Positions 24,756 through 33,850 of a stretch of 64,000 nt of DNA are shown here, one piece after another (positions within the stretch are counted from its first letter, which is position 1; each line of letters begins with the position of its first letter). Origin of the DNA: Pleurodeles waltl. Taxonomy: Eukaryota; Chordata; Amphibia; Caudata; Salamandridae. The notes beneath the pieces are model-generated. The model was given only the letters and a program-made list of their open reading frames with translations, ran no database searches and had not been told where the DNA came from. The stretch covers positions 1,173,882,863-1,173,946,862 of the forward strand of contig NC_090437.1 in NCBI RefSeq assembly GCF_031143425.1. The letters run 5' to 3'. A program made the translations under genes and the position numbers.

Positions 24756-26510
24756 TCTTAGAAATTGTTTTTTTTGTTTGTGTCCCATAGTCCTTGGCAA
24801 GTCAAATACACAACATAAATTAACATGTGCTCATCCTCTGGTAGTTTGGCACAGAGCAGGCAGGCTTAACTGATGAGGCAATGTGTAAGGTATTTGTGCA
24901 ACACTTAAAACAGTGACAACATCACACAGAAATAATCCACACCAGGTTAGAAGAATTAAGCTTAAGTTAATGAGCAAACCATGACATAAATGACAAAAAT
25001 CCAATAAATAGAAGCCGAGATATGAATTTTTAAAGAATATCTGCTAATATAGTGCTTAGAACCAACCGGTGCTACCTGGTCACGTGTGGCAGGGTCAAAT
25101 CTGAAAAGTCAAGCCGACCGCAATGCATCACTGGTTGGATACAGGGACGAACCTTGTCCTTCTGAAAAAGTACCTTTTGGATGGAAAATACATAGACGTT
25201 GGAAACCCAATGTGAGGAGCAGAGTAGGTGATGCGTTGGTTCTAATCTGTGTAGTCGGGGATGTCCTCTGCAAACCTTTGGCAATGAAGGTGATGCGTCA
25301 TCATTGAGCCAAGCAGCCAGCAATGTGAATGCTGTGCGTCAGTGCTGAGGGCGATGCATCAATTCTGAGCCACTCACCTACGTGTTGTGATGTGCTCTTC
25401 CTCAGCGGCAGTGGCGATGCATTGTGGCGAGATGTGGCGGTTCCAATCGGTACAGTGATGGAGGGCAGCCGGGTAGGCACAGCAGAGCAGGAGTCCAACA
25501 AAGTCCAGCAGAGTAACAGTCCCTTCAGCAGCACAGCAGTCCTTCTTTCTGGCAGAATGTCCTCGGGTCCAGAAGTGTATGGATTTTTTGACTGCCTAGT
25601 TCTTGGTGCCTCTGAAGTAGGGGAGACTTCAGTGAGAGGCATTTGAAGTGCACAAAGTCAATCGGATGTGTCAGCTCCTCCCTCCCATCCTGCCCAGGAT
25701 GACCCATCATCATGCAGATGACCACTCAGTCAATCCTAAGTTCTCTCTTTGTGTGAGTGTCTGGAGATAATGCACAAGAGCCCAGCTGTAACCCACCCAG
25801 ACGTGCATTCAGAGAGAGACAGAAGGCACTAGGTAATTTAAAGTAAGAAAATTCCAACTTTCTACCAGTGGAATTTTCAGAATTACAGTTTAAAATCCGA
25901 CTTCAACATAAGTTGTGATTTTAAATTGTGATTCCAGAGGCACCAAACGTTGGAGTCCCATTTCTTGCCAATGGGATTTACACTTACAAAATGTAATAAA
26001 GCAATCCAGTATTAACCTATGGGAGAGATAGGCTTTGAAGTAGTGAAAAACTAATTTAGGACTTTTTCACTACATGGACATGTAAAATGTTAAAGTACAT
26101 GTCCAATGTTTTAATACACTGCACCCTGCCATTAAGGCTTTTCAGGGCTGACCTTATGGGTGACTTATATGTATTAAAAAGGGAGGTTTGGGCATGGCAA
26201 GTGGGTTAACCTGCCAGGTCGACATGGCAGTTTAAAACTGCATGCACAAGCTATGAAATGGCAGGCCCGAGTCCTGTTTAAAAAGCTACTGAAGTGGGTG
26301 GCGCAATCAATGCTTCAGGGCCACCAGTAGTGTTTACTTTACAGGCCCTGGGTACTAAGGACTTATAAGTAAATTGAATCTGCCTGTTGTGGATAGGCCA
26401 GTGATATCATGCTTAAGGGAAAGAGCACATGGACTGTAGCATTAGTCAGCCATTGTAAGAGTCCTAGTCAAACATTTAGTCAGCAAAGAGGATGTCCGAG
26501 GCAAAAAAGT
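24756..26510 (-). mobile_element. Degraded solo LTR of the same superfamily, reverse orientation
   Basis: On the minus strand the blocks of the Gmr1-like LTR occur in order: a GGACTC..TGCTA..GTGCTCTTTCCCTTAA promoter-distal block near 26405-26475, the block around ACTTATAAGTCC (26360), AAATTCCACTGG..AGAAAGTTGG near 25860, and the end block AAGTTAAGCCTGCCTGCTC near 24870. The right end is about 26510 and is not a clean TG; the left end (TCTTAGAAAT) has lost its terminal bases. I found no target duplication. It is older than its neighbours. Confidence 0.75.
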
Positions 26511-27992
26511 CAAGTGCAAAACAAGCCGCTTTTTATTGGAAGCACACAATTTCAGCCCAATTAAATCCTGTGCTTAGGAAAACTATCATGTGGGTAGAGC
26601 CTAAGCATTTCTCTCAGTAGGACTCTGAAAGCTTTTTTATTTTATCACGTAAGGACAAGTTAGACCTAAAAATCCATGTAGGTTATTGTAGACCTGGGCT
26701 CTCAAACACAAAACTACACTCTAAAGTCTTAAGTTAATGACTGCCTCCTCCCGTCTATGTTGCTGCCAGAAAAAAACACTGTATATTATCTAGTCATTTA
26801 AAACAATTTATTAATGTTACATTATTATATGTGGCAGCTGAATAAGTAAACAAAATAATCACAGCTGTGTGGAAGGAAAGCAACTGCTGCCCGACATGTG
26901 GGCGGAGACTAAGCCCATCTCCAGGTAGTGTTCTTAGAGTCCTTTTGTAGGTTGATCACATAAAGTGAGGCAACAGCTTTGCTGTGAAGCCAGACCTAAA
27001 AAACGAAATTAGAATGCTGACCTGCCCATTTTTTTTACATCCCTGAGAATTCCATGCAGTTGGATTCAGATTGGATAAACAGTTTAAGATGGTTCCACAG
27101 GAGGACTGCAGTGGGGTGGGTGAATGGGCAGAGATCAACATGCATCTCTCCCTTACAATTATCCATACATTGCAGGGACGTGTTGACTCACTGCATTATT
27201 TTCAAATCTACGCCGCTCACTTTCAGGGTTCGGCTGTGCAATCGCCTTTAAGATCGGCACCATGAGAAGCTTCTTTAGGGATGAATCTGAAAATTGAATT
27301 GAATAATTAGCGTTCTCTTCCAGATAACATTTTGCTGGCCAGTGCCCTGAGAACCAACTTTGCATTTGTGCACTATACAGAGATTGCTTTCTTCTCATGT
27401 ATGCATATGTATGCATGCATATGACTTACAAAGCAAACACATACAAAGAACTGCAGACATAGAGGGAGGGTTTGGGAAGTGGGGCGGGGGTGACCTCACC
27501 TAGTAGATTTTGGACTGAGCTCAGTCCATGATTTTTATTTCAACTCTAAACATCCTTGCTATTCAAAATGTACACAGCAAACACACTGCGGTCAGCAAAA
27601 CAGGTGTGAGAAAAGTTCATGGATACCATACACTTGCAAATGTTCACACAGATGCATACTTTATGCATGCATAGGTTACAGGTACCTGCAAATCATTTAA
27701 AGATTCGTGAATTATGAGCATGATTAGCCAGGAAGTACTTATGCCATTACAGATATGAATGTAAATGATTTATTTTGTGAGTAAGGCCCATTGTGTCTGA
27801 GGACCTTCACTAGGCTACTGCTCTATAAAAATAAAGAGCCAGAGTCATAAATATTTTCCTTTCCGTACAAACGACTTACTCTTGACTTACTCCTACATTT
27901 TCTAGCCACGAAACAAACGTTTGTGAATCCTGTTCATGGTAACTCTCATTGTGCATCAAGACCAAGAAAAACAATCATTCATAAGGTACATA
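26511..27992. other. Intronic sequence without recognised features
   Basis: Nothing recognisable apart from a small ATGCATATGTATGCATGCAT purine-pyrimidine stretch near 27398-27420. Confidence 0.5.
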
Positions 27993-28161
27993 GGGGGTTA
28001 TTACAACTTTGGAGGAGGTGTTAATCCGTCCCAAATGTGACAGATATACCACCAGCCGTATTACGAGTTCCATAGGATATAATGGACTCGTAATACGGCT
28101 GGTGGTATATCCGTCACTTTTGGGACGGATTAACACCTCCTCCAAAGTTGTAATAACCCCC
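27993..28161. mobile_element. Palindromic foldback element (MITE-like), 169 bp
   Basis: The element is almost wholly an inverted repeat: two arms of about 80 bp around a centre at GGATATAATGG, with about two mismatches. It starts GGGGGTTATTAC, ends with the reverse complement, and is flanked by a 3 bp duplication ATA (27990-27992 and 28162-28164). The inner half is shared with the element inside the 5' LTR at 30626. A 3 bp duplication with G-rich ends suggests a Harbinger-type transposase, which is an inference. It has no coding capacity. Confidence 0.85.
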
Positions 28162-28712
28162 ATAGTACTGTAAACTGTACCTGAGACTGAAAGCTCTATG
28201 CTGTGTACAATACATGTGAAATCCACTGCATGGGAACTTATGAAGTATACATACAGCTGCCAAACAATAGAGCTCTAAACTAGAGTGACACATAAGAATC
28301 CAAAACTTAAAGGATGAGGAAACTCCCCAGTTACCCTGTACATGTACCTTAAGAAAGTGTGTATTGCACTCTGCTTGAGAATCTGGTCAGCTGCATTGTT
28401 CATATAACATATGATGGAGCACATTGCATTTATTGGCCTGAGCATAACGTAGGACATCAATCAAAAAACACAATGCTTAAATATCATACATTGTGAACCA
28501 CAGGTTGCACGAATAATAGGGCTCTCAAATGTGCATAAGATACATGGTGAAAAAATCTAGAACTATGGACATAGAACAGCATGATATTATTGAGATGCAT
28601 AGATAAAAAAACAGATTCTGGGAGCCCTGGGCAAGCATAATCTATATAGCCTGCATGCTTATTACGTATGTGGTGCTTGCAGACCGGACACACGTGCTAT
28701 ATATATATCTAT

Positions 28713-28738
28713 ATTGTATTGTATTGTATTGTATTGTA
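28713..28738. repeat. (TTGTA)n microsatellite
   Basis: Pentanucleotide run (ATTGTATTGTATTG...). With the adjacent TATATAGCGCTTACTACCCC it looks like the reversed 3' tail of an L2-related element. Confidence 0.85.
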
Positions 28739-28810
28739 ATAGTATTTATATAGCGCTTACTACCCCTGACGAGGCGTCGAAGTGTTTTTCGGTGAGAAGC
28801 ACGCTAATCT

Positions 28811-28815
28811 GTATA
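28811..28815. repeat. LTR element target-site duplication, left
   Basis: GTATA, repeated at 38382-38386 immediately after the 3' LTR. Confidence 0.9.
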
Positions 28816-29797
28816 TGTTAGACCTGACAGCCTTAGGGTGGACACTGTTTTTGCTGGTTTTTAGACTCTGCGCACTTTACCACTGCTAACCGGTGCTAAA
28901 GTGCATATGCTCTCTCCCTTAAAACATGGTAACCTTGAATCATACCTGATTAGACTATTAATTTACTTATAAGTCCCTAGTAAAGTGCACTTCATGTGCA
29001 TAGGGCTGGTAAGTTAAATGCTACTAGTGGGCCTGCAGCACTGGTTGTGCCACCCACTTAAGTAGCCCCTTTTTCCTTGTCTCAGGCCTGCCATTGCAAG
29101 GCCTGTGTGTGCAGTTTCACTGCCACCTCGACTTGGCATTTAAAGCTACTTGCCAAGCCTAGAACTCCCCTTTTTCTACATATAAGTCACCCTTAATGTG
29201 TGCCCTAGGTAACCCCTAGAGCAGGGTGCTGTGTGGGTAAAAGGCAGGACATGTACCTGTGTCGTTATATGTCCTGGTAGTGTAAAACTCCTAAATTCGT
29301 TTTTACACTACTGTGAGGCCTGCTCCCTTCATAGGCTAACATTGAGGCTGCCCTCATACACTGTTGAAGTGGCAGCTGCTGATCTGAAAGGAGCAGGAGT
29401 GTCATATTTAGTATGGCCAGAATGGTAATACAAAGTCCTGCTGACTGGTGAAGTCGGATTTAATATTACTATTCTAGAAATGCCACTTTTAGAAAGTGAG
29501 CATTTCTTTGCACTTAAATCCTTCTGTGCCTTACAATCCACGTCTGGCTGGGCTTGGTTGACAGCTCCTTGCGCATTCACTCAGACACACCCCAAACACA
29601 GGGTACTCAGCCTCACTTGCATACATCTGCATTTTGAATGGGTCTTCCTGGGCTGGGAGGGTGGAGGGCCTGCTCTCACACAAAGGACTGCCACACCCCC
29701 TACTGGGACCCTGGCAGACAGGATTGAACTGAAAGGGGATCTGGTGCACTTCTTAGCCACTCTTTGAAGTCTCCCCCACTTCAAAGGCACATTTGGG

Positions 29798-29804
29798 TAT
29801 AAAA
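29798..29804 (+). promoter_or_regulatory. TATA box of 5' LTR
   Basis: TATAAAA in TTGGGTATAAAACAGGG, about 980 bp into the LTR; the same sequence is at 37234-37240 in the 3' LTR. It probably sets the U3/R boundary a few tens of bases downstream. Confidence 0.65.
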
Positions 29805-30057
29805 CAGGGCCTCTGCCCTACCTCATCAGACACTTGCTGGAGAAGAAACCTGAACCAGAAACTACATCCTGCCAAGAAGAACTGCCTGGCTGCTCAAAGG
29901 ACTCACCTGTCTGCTTTCTACAAAGTACTGCTGCCTTGCTGTTGCCCTGCTGCCTTGCTGAACTCTTGTCTGGCTGTGAAAGTGCTCTCCAAGGGCTTGG
30001 ATAGAGCTTGCCTCCTGTTCCCTGAAGTCTCAGGACCAAAAAGACTTCTCTCTTTTA

Positions 30058-30530
30058 CTTGGACGCTCCGTGCGCCGAAAATTTCGACGCACAGCTTGTT
30101 TCGCGGCGAGAAAAACGCCGCACTCCGACGCTGACCGACGCGACGCTCTTGGGACGATCGAAGATCCGACGCACGGCCTCGCAAGGACAACGCCGCCCGA
30201 CCTCTAGAGGAGAAATCGACGCGACGCCTGCCGTGAGATCGTAATTTCAACGCGCAGCCCCGCAGATCGAAGTCTAGAGGAGAAATCGATGCGACGCCTG
30301 CCGTGAGATCGTAATTTCGACGCGCAGCCCCGCAGACCGACGCACAGCCGGAGAACAAGCAGGAAAATCCACGCACAGACCCGGGACATCTGGTAATCCC
30401 CGCGATCCACAGAAAGAGACTGTCCGCGCGCCAGAAAACGACGCCCGACTTCCCCGCGTGGAAAATAACGACGCAAGTCCGTGTGTGCTGGGGAGAAATC
30501 GACGCACACACCCGTTTTCCACGCACCTCT
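30058..30530 (+). repeat. CpG-rich GACGC cluster in 5' LTR
   Basis: Within ~470 bp the pentamer GACGC occurs more than a dozen times, with related CACGC and AACGC. It includes a 70 bp tandem duplication (30203-30272 and 30273-30342, each starting TCTAGAGGAGAAATCGA). The same block is in the 3' LTR at about 37494-37966. It lies downstream of the TATA box, so it should be in the transcribed leader. Confidence 0.85.
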
Positions 30531-30625
30531 TCTTTTGTGGCCCTCTGAGGAGATTTTCCACCAGAAACCAGGTACTTTGTGCTTAAAAGAGACTTTGTTC
30601 ATATTCTAAAGACTTAAGACACTTT

Positions 30626-30796
30626 GGGCCTGATTCTAACTTTGGAGGACGGTGTTAAACCGTCCCAAAAGTGGCGGATATACCACCTACCGTATTACGA
30701 GTTCCATAGGATATAATGGACTCGTAATACGGTAGGTGGTATATCCGCCACTTTTGGGACGGTTTAACACCGTCCTCCAAAGTTAGAATCAGGCCC
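30626..30796. mobile_element. Perfect foldback element (MITE-like) nested in 5' LTR
   Basis: 171 bp, arms of about 83 bp that are exact reverse complements as far as I can read, starting GGGCCTGATTCTAAC. It is flanked by TTT (30623-30625 and 30797-30799) and is absent from the same place in the 3' LTR (around 38060), where a single TTT is found. It must have inserted after the retrotransposon did. It shares its centre with the element at 27993-28161. Confidence 0.93.
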
Positions 30797-31113
30797 TTTA
30801 TATCACTTCCCTGTGATATTTCTACAATTTTCCATTGCAACGTTATTCTTTTTGACCTACAATTATCCTGATAAATATTATATATTTTTCTAAACACTGT
30901 GTGGTGTATTTTTGTGGTGCTATATGGTGGTATTGTATGGTTTATTGCACAAATACTTTACACATTGCCTTCTAAGTTAAGCCTGACTGCTCGTGCCAAG
31001 CTACCAGAGGGTGGGCACAGGATAATCTTGGATTGTGTGTGACTTACCCTGACTAGAGCTTTTGCTTGGACAGGGGGTAACCTGACTGCCAACCAAAAAC
31101 CCCATTTCTAACA

Positions 31114-31132
31114 TTGGTGATCAGCGGTGAGG
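31114..31132 (+). promoter_or_regulatory. Candidate primer binding site
   Basis: TTGGTGATCAGCGGTGAGG directly follows the 5' LTR. A minus-strand primer site should start TGG, complementary to the tRNA CCA end, and TGG begins at 31115. I cannot name the tRNA. Confidence 0.6.
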
Positions 31133-31276
31133 ATAGGACTGGTATTTGTGCAGTGACATACAGTAGCTAAGTATTTCACTACCTACCCACAGTTGAAGGT
31201 CAACTTGGTTTTTATCTCTTTTTGAAAACCTGATTTTTTTTCCTGACAATTTTCAAAAACTAAATCCTCACTCAAC

Positions 31277-32194
31277 ATGTCTCTGACTGGGTCTCAGACA
31301 GGGGACTTTGACCTAGTCCAGTTGGATACATATACGGTCAAACAACTAAGAGGATTCTGCAGGGCACTGAGGGTACCAACCCAAGGGGCCTCCAGAAACG
31401 AGGACTTTCAAGTGGCGCTGAGGGCCTGGGCAGAAGCCCATTTAGAGGATGATGAGGAAGAGGAGCCAGAAAATGGCACCTCAGAGGAATTTTCACTACC
31501 TGTGGATGGTGTTACCACTGCAATTGTGCCCCCTTCCAGACCAGGGAGCAGTGTCTCTATGCAAAGCCTGACCGCAGAGGAAAGGAGAGAGGAAAGGGAG
31601 TTCCAATTGCAAATGGCAAAACTGAAAATTGAGGCCCAACAGGAGGAGAGAAGGGCAGAGAGAGAAGCCAAACAAGCTGAAGCTGAAAGAACAGCCAAGC
31701 AAGCAGAAGCTGAAAGAGCAACCAAACAAGCAGAAGCTGAAAGAGCAGCCAAACAAGTGGAAGCTGAAAGAGCTTTGGCTGAAAAGAAACTATTGCTGGC
31801 TCATGAACTGAGTCTCAAGGAGCTGGAGATCAAGGCGAGACAGTCTGAATCCAGCAATAATGGTGGCAGCATACAGACAGGACCTGCTGGAGAAAAGAAG
31901 GTTCGTATACCCAAAAATGTGGTGCCCAGTTTTGTGGTGGGAGATGACATAGATAAATGGTTAGCTGCTTATGAAGTTGCACTAAGGGCTCATGAGGTTC
32001 CTGAAGGGCAATGGGGGGTAGCTATGTGGGGTTATGTGCCACCATTGGGGAGGGACACACTTCTCACATTGGATCAACCTGATCAAAACACATACCCACT
32101 TCAGAAAGCCATTTTACTTGCCAAGTTTGGGCTGACCCCTGAGGGATACCGTCAGAGGTTCAGGGACAGCACCAAACAAACCACACAAACATAG
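31277..32194 (+). CDS. gag: Gag, first part (to in-frame stop)
   Basis: 305 codons from the first ATG after the leader. Residues 14-55 resemble a SAP-like helix-turn-helix (DTYTVKQLRGFCRALRVPT). Residues 58-72 are acidic. Residues 98-190 form a long charged coiled coil including four 9-residue repeats (AKQAEAERA type, residues 131-166). Residues 216-305 are capsid-like (DDIDKWLAAYEVAL, then LLAKFGLTPEGYRQRF). The frame meets TAG at 32192 in the middle of the capsid C-terminal region, and homology continues in the same frame straight after it, so this is a break within gag rather than its natural end. Gag would build the particle that packages the element's RNA in the cytoplasm. Confidence 0.88.
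   Translation: MSLTGSQTGDFDLVQLDTYTVKQLRGFCRALRVPTQGASRNEDFQVALRAWAEAHLEDDEEEEPENGTSEEFSLPVDGVTTAIVPPSRPGSSVSMQSLTAEERREEREFQLQMAKLKIEAQQEERRAEREAKQAEAERTAKQAEAERATKQAEAERAAKQVEAERALAEKKLLLAHELSLKELEIKARQSESSNNGGSIQTGPAGEKKVRIPKNVVPSFVVGDDIDKWLAAYEVALRAHEVPEGQWGVAMWGYVPPLGRDTLLTLDQPDQNTYPLQKAILLAKFGLTPEGYRQRFRDSTKQTTQT
31668..31775 (+). repeat. 27 bp repeats inside gag
   Basis: Four tandem 27 bp units encode nine-residue coiled-coil repeats (xKQAEAERx). They keep frame and look like a small in-frame minisatellite. Confidence 0.85.
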
Positions 32195-33850
32195 GTAGAT
32201 TTCTTTGATTTCTCCAGTAAGGCACTGAATGGATGGGTGCGGGGCAACAAAGTAGCAGATTATAAAGGTTTATATGACTTGATTCTGAGAGAGCATATGC
32301 TTAATGTTACTTATACAGATTTGCGCCAGCACCTAGTGGATAGTAAGCTGACTGATCCCAGGAAGCTTGCTGAGGAGGCGGACCTCTGGGTTAGCACCAG
32401 AGTGTCCAAGAAGGTACCTGGGGGGGACTCCCACAAAGGTGGTCAGGGTTCCCAACAGAAGAAAGAGGGGGGAGATAAACTTGCAGATAAGGAACTCTCT
32501 AAAGGCCCCCAAAAGAATTCCCAGGGAGGGGGTGGCAACCCTTCCTTTTCCAAATTTGGGAAAAAGCCAGGGACATATGACAAGTCAGGGAAATCTAGCC
32601 CCAAATGCATGGAGTGTTACCAGTATGGTCACTACAAAGGTGATCCACAGTGCCCCAAGAGGGCACCGTCCACTACTGGACAGGCACCTGGGTTGACTAG
32701 TGTAGCGCTCGGGGGGGAGATGGACCCAAGTAGCTTTGGGGAGCAGGTAGAGATTTCCCTAGTGTCCCTGGGAGAAGGAGAAATGGTGCCCAAGGCCCAC
32801 ATGCCCAGAAATACTTCCAAGTACCGGCAGTGGGTCACCATTGATGGGCAGAAGGTGGAGGCTCTGCGTGACACAGGAGCCAGTATGACTACTATCAAGA
32901 GTCAGCTGGTGTCAACAGAGCAGATAGTACCTAATACATTCCACCAGGTCAGAGTCGCTGACAATCGCGAGAGTCACCTACCGGTGGCTCTGGTTCCCTT
33001 TGAGTGGGGGGGGGTCTCTGGTACTCTGAAAGTAGCTGTGAGTCCTGCCATGCCTGTAGATTGTCTGTTAGGCAATGATCTTGAGCACACTGCTTGGAAA
33101 GAAGTGGAGCTCAGGTCTCACCTGGAGATGTTAGGGTTACCTGAGTGGGTCTGCATGACCACACGGTCCATGGCTGACCGCGAGGGAAGTCAAGGGCATC
33201 TGGAGCCTGGAACGATGGCCCAGAGGGCTGCCAGGAGGAGGGACCAGGGGTGCGGGAAACCGGCCCCAGAAGTTCCCACAGTAGCTGACGGGGCTCCTGA
33301 GGAGGATGCTCCCGAGCCAACTGGGGAAGACATTGCCGCCCTAGGTGACTTACCTCAGCTTGCTGGCTGGCAAGTTGAGGGTGAACCCACCAGGGAGGAA
33401 TTCTGCAAGGCGCAGAAAGAATGTCCCACTCTGGAAGGTTTGAGGAAACAAGCCTCAAACCAGGCAGCAGGCGACGCCTCTGGCGATCACCACCTATATT
33501 GGGAGAATGATCTCCTCTACAGTGAGCCTAAGGCTCCGGGCTTTGGGGCAGCACGTATGCTGGTGGTCCCCCAATGTTACCGAACCTTCCTACTGGGTCT
33601 GGCTCACGACATTCCCCTGGCAGGACATTTGGGGCAGGACAAGACCTTTAACAGGCTTGTCACCCACTTTTATTGGCCCAAAATGAGGACACACTCAGAT
33701 AAGTTCTGCAGATCTTGTCCTACCTGCCAGGCCAGTGGTAAAGCAGGAAAAAGGGTTAAAACCCCCCTGATCCCACTTCCTGTCGTTGGCACCCCCTTTG
33801 AAAGGGTGGGCATCGACATTGTTGGTCCCTTGGACCCCAAAACTGCCTAA
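32195..33850 (+). CDS. gag-pol: Gag C-terminus, protease and integrase N-terminus
   Basis: Same frame as the preceding gag part; the first ATG here (32237) is not a natural start. It opens with a helical segment (LNGWVRGNKV, LREHMLNVTYTDLRQHL, KLAEEADLW) that matches the SCAN-like end of Gmr1 capsid. Counting from the ATG: a CCHC-like knuckle at C124, C127, H132, C139, with a longer last spacing (6) than the usual 4; aspartic protease motif DTGAS at 212-216 with a second conserved block CLLGND at 277-281; an H2C2 integrase zinc-binding domain with H457, H464, C494, C497; and the first integrase catalytic Asp at D527 in DIVGP. A TAA at 33848 stops the frame just after that Asp, and integrase resumes in frame beyond it. 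Confidence 0.9.
   Translation, partial: VDFFDFSSKALNGWVRGNKVADYKGLYDLILREHMLNVTYTDLRQHLVDSKLTDPRKLAEEADLWVSTRVSKKVPGGDSHKGGQGSQQKKEGGDKLADKELSKGPQKNSQGGGGNPSFSKFGKKPGTYDKSGKSSPKCMECYQYGHYKGDPQCPKRAPSTTGQAPGLTSVALGGEMDPSSFGEQVEISLVSLGEGEMVPKAHMPRNTSKYRQWVTIDGQKVEALRDTGASMTTIKSQLVSTEQIVPNTFHQVRVADNRESHLPVALVPFEWGGVSGTLKVAVSPAMPVDCLLGNDLEHTAWKEVELRSHLEMLGLPEWVCMTTRSMADREGSQGHLEPGTMAQRAARRRDQGCGKPAPEVPTVADGAPEEDAPEPTGEDIAALGDLPQLAGWQVEGEPTREEFCKAQKECPTLEGLRKQASNQAAGDASGDHHLYWENDLLYSEPKAPGFGAARMLVVPQCYRTFLLGLAHDIPLAGHLGQDKTFNRLVTHFYWPKMRTHSDKFCRSCPTCQASGKAGKRVKTPLIPLPVVGTPFERVGIDIVGPLDPKTA

Larger units (their letters stand above)
28816..31113 (+). repeat. 5' LTR
   Basis: Starts TGTTAGACCTGACAGCC, ends CCCATTTCTAACA. 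It lacks 40 bp present in the 3' LTR (after AGGGT near 28840), lacks 6 bp (GTGAGG) near 31058, and carries a 171 bp foldback insertion (30626-30796). Apart from these it is nearly identical to the 3' LTR. Confidence 0.95.

Noticed and set aside
29918..30526. Arginine-rich 202-codon minus-strand frame, repeated at 37354-37962
   Set aside because: It is repeated only because the LTRs are repeated. It lies antisense to the CpG-rich leader, where GC content keeps frames open.
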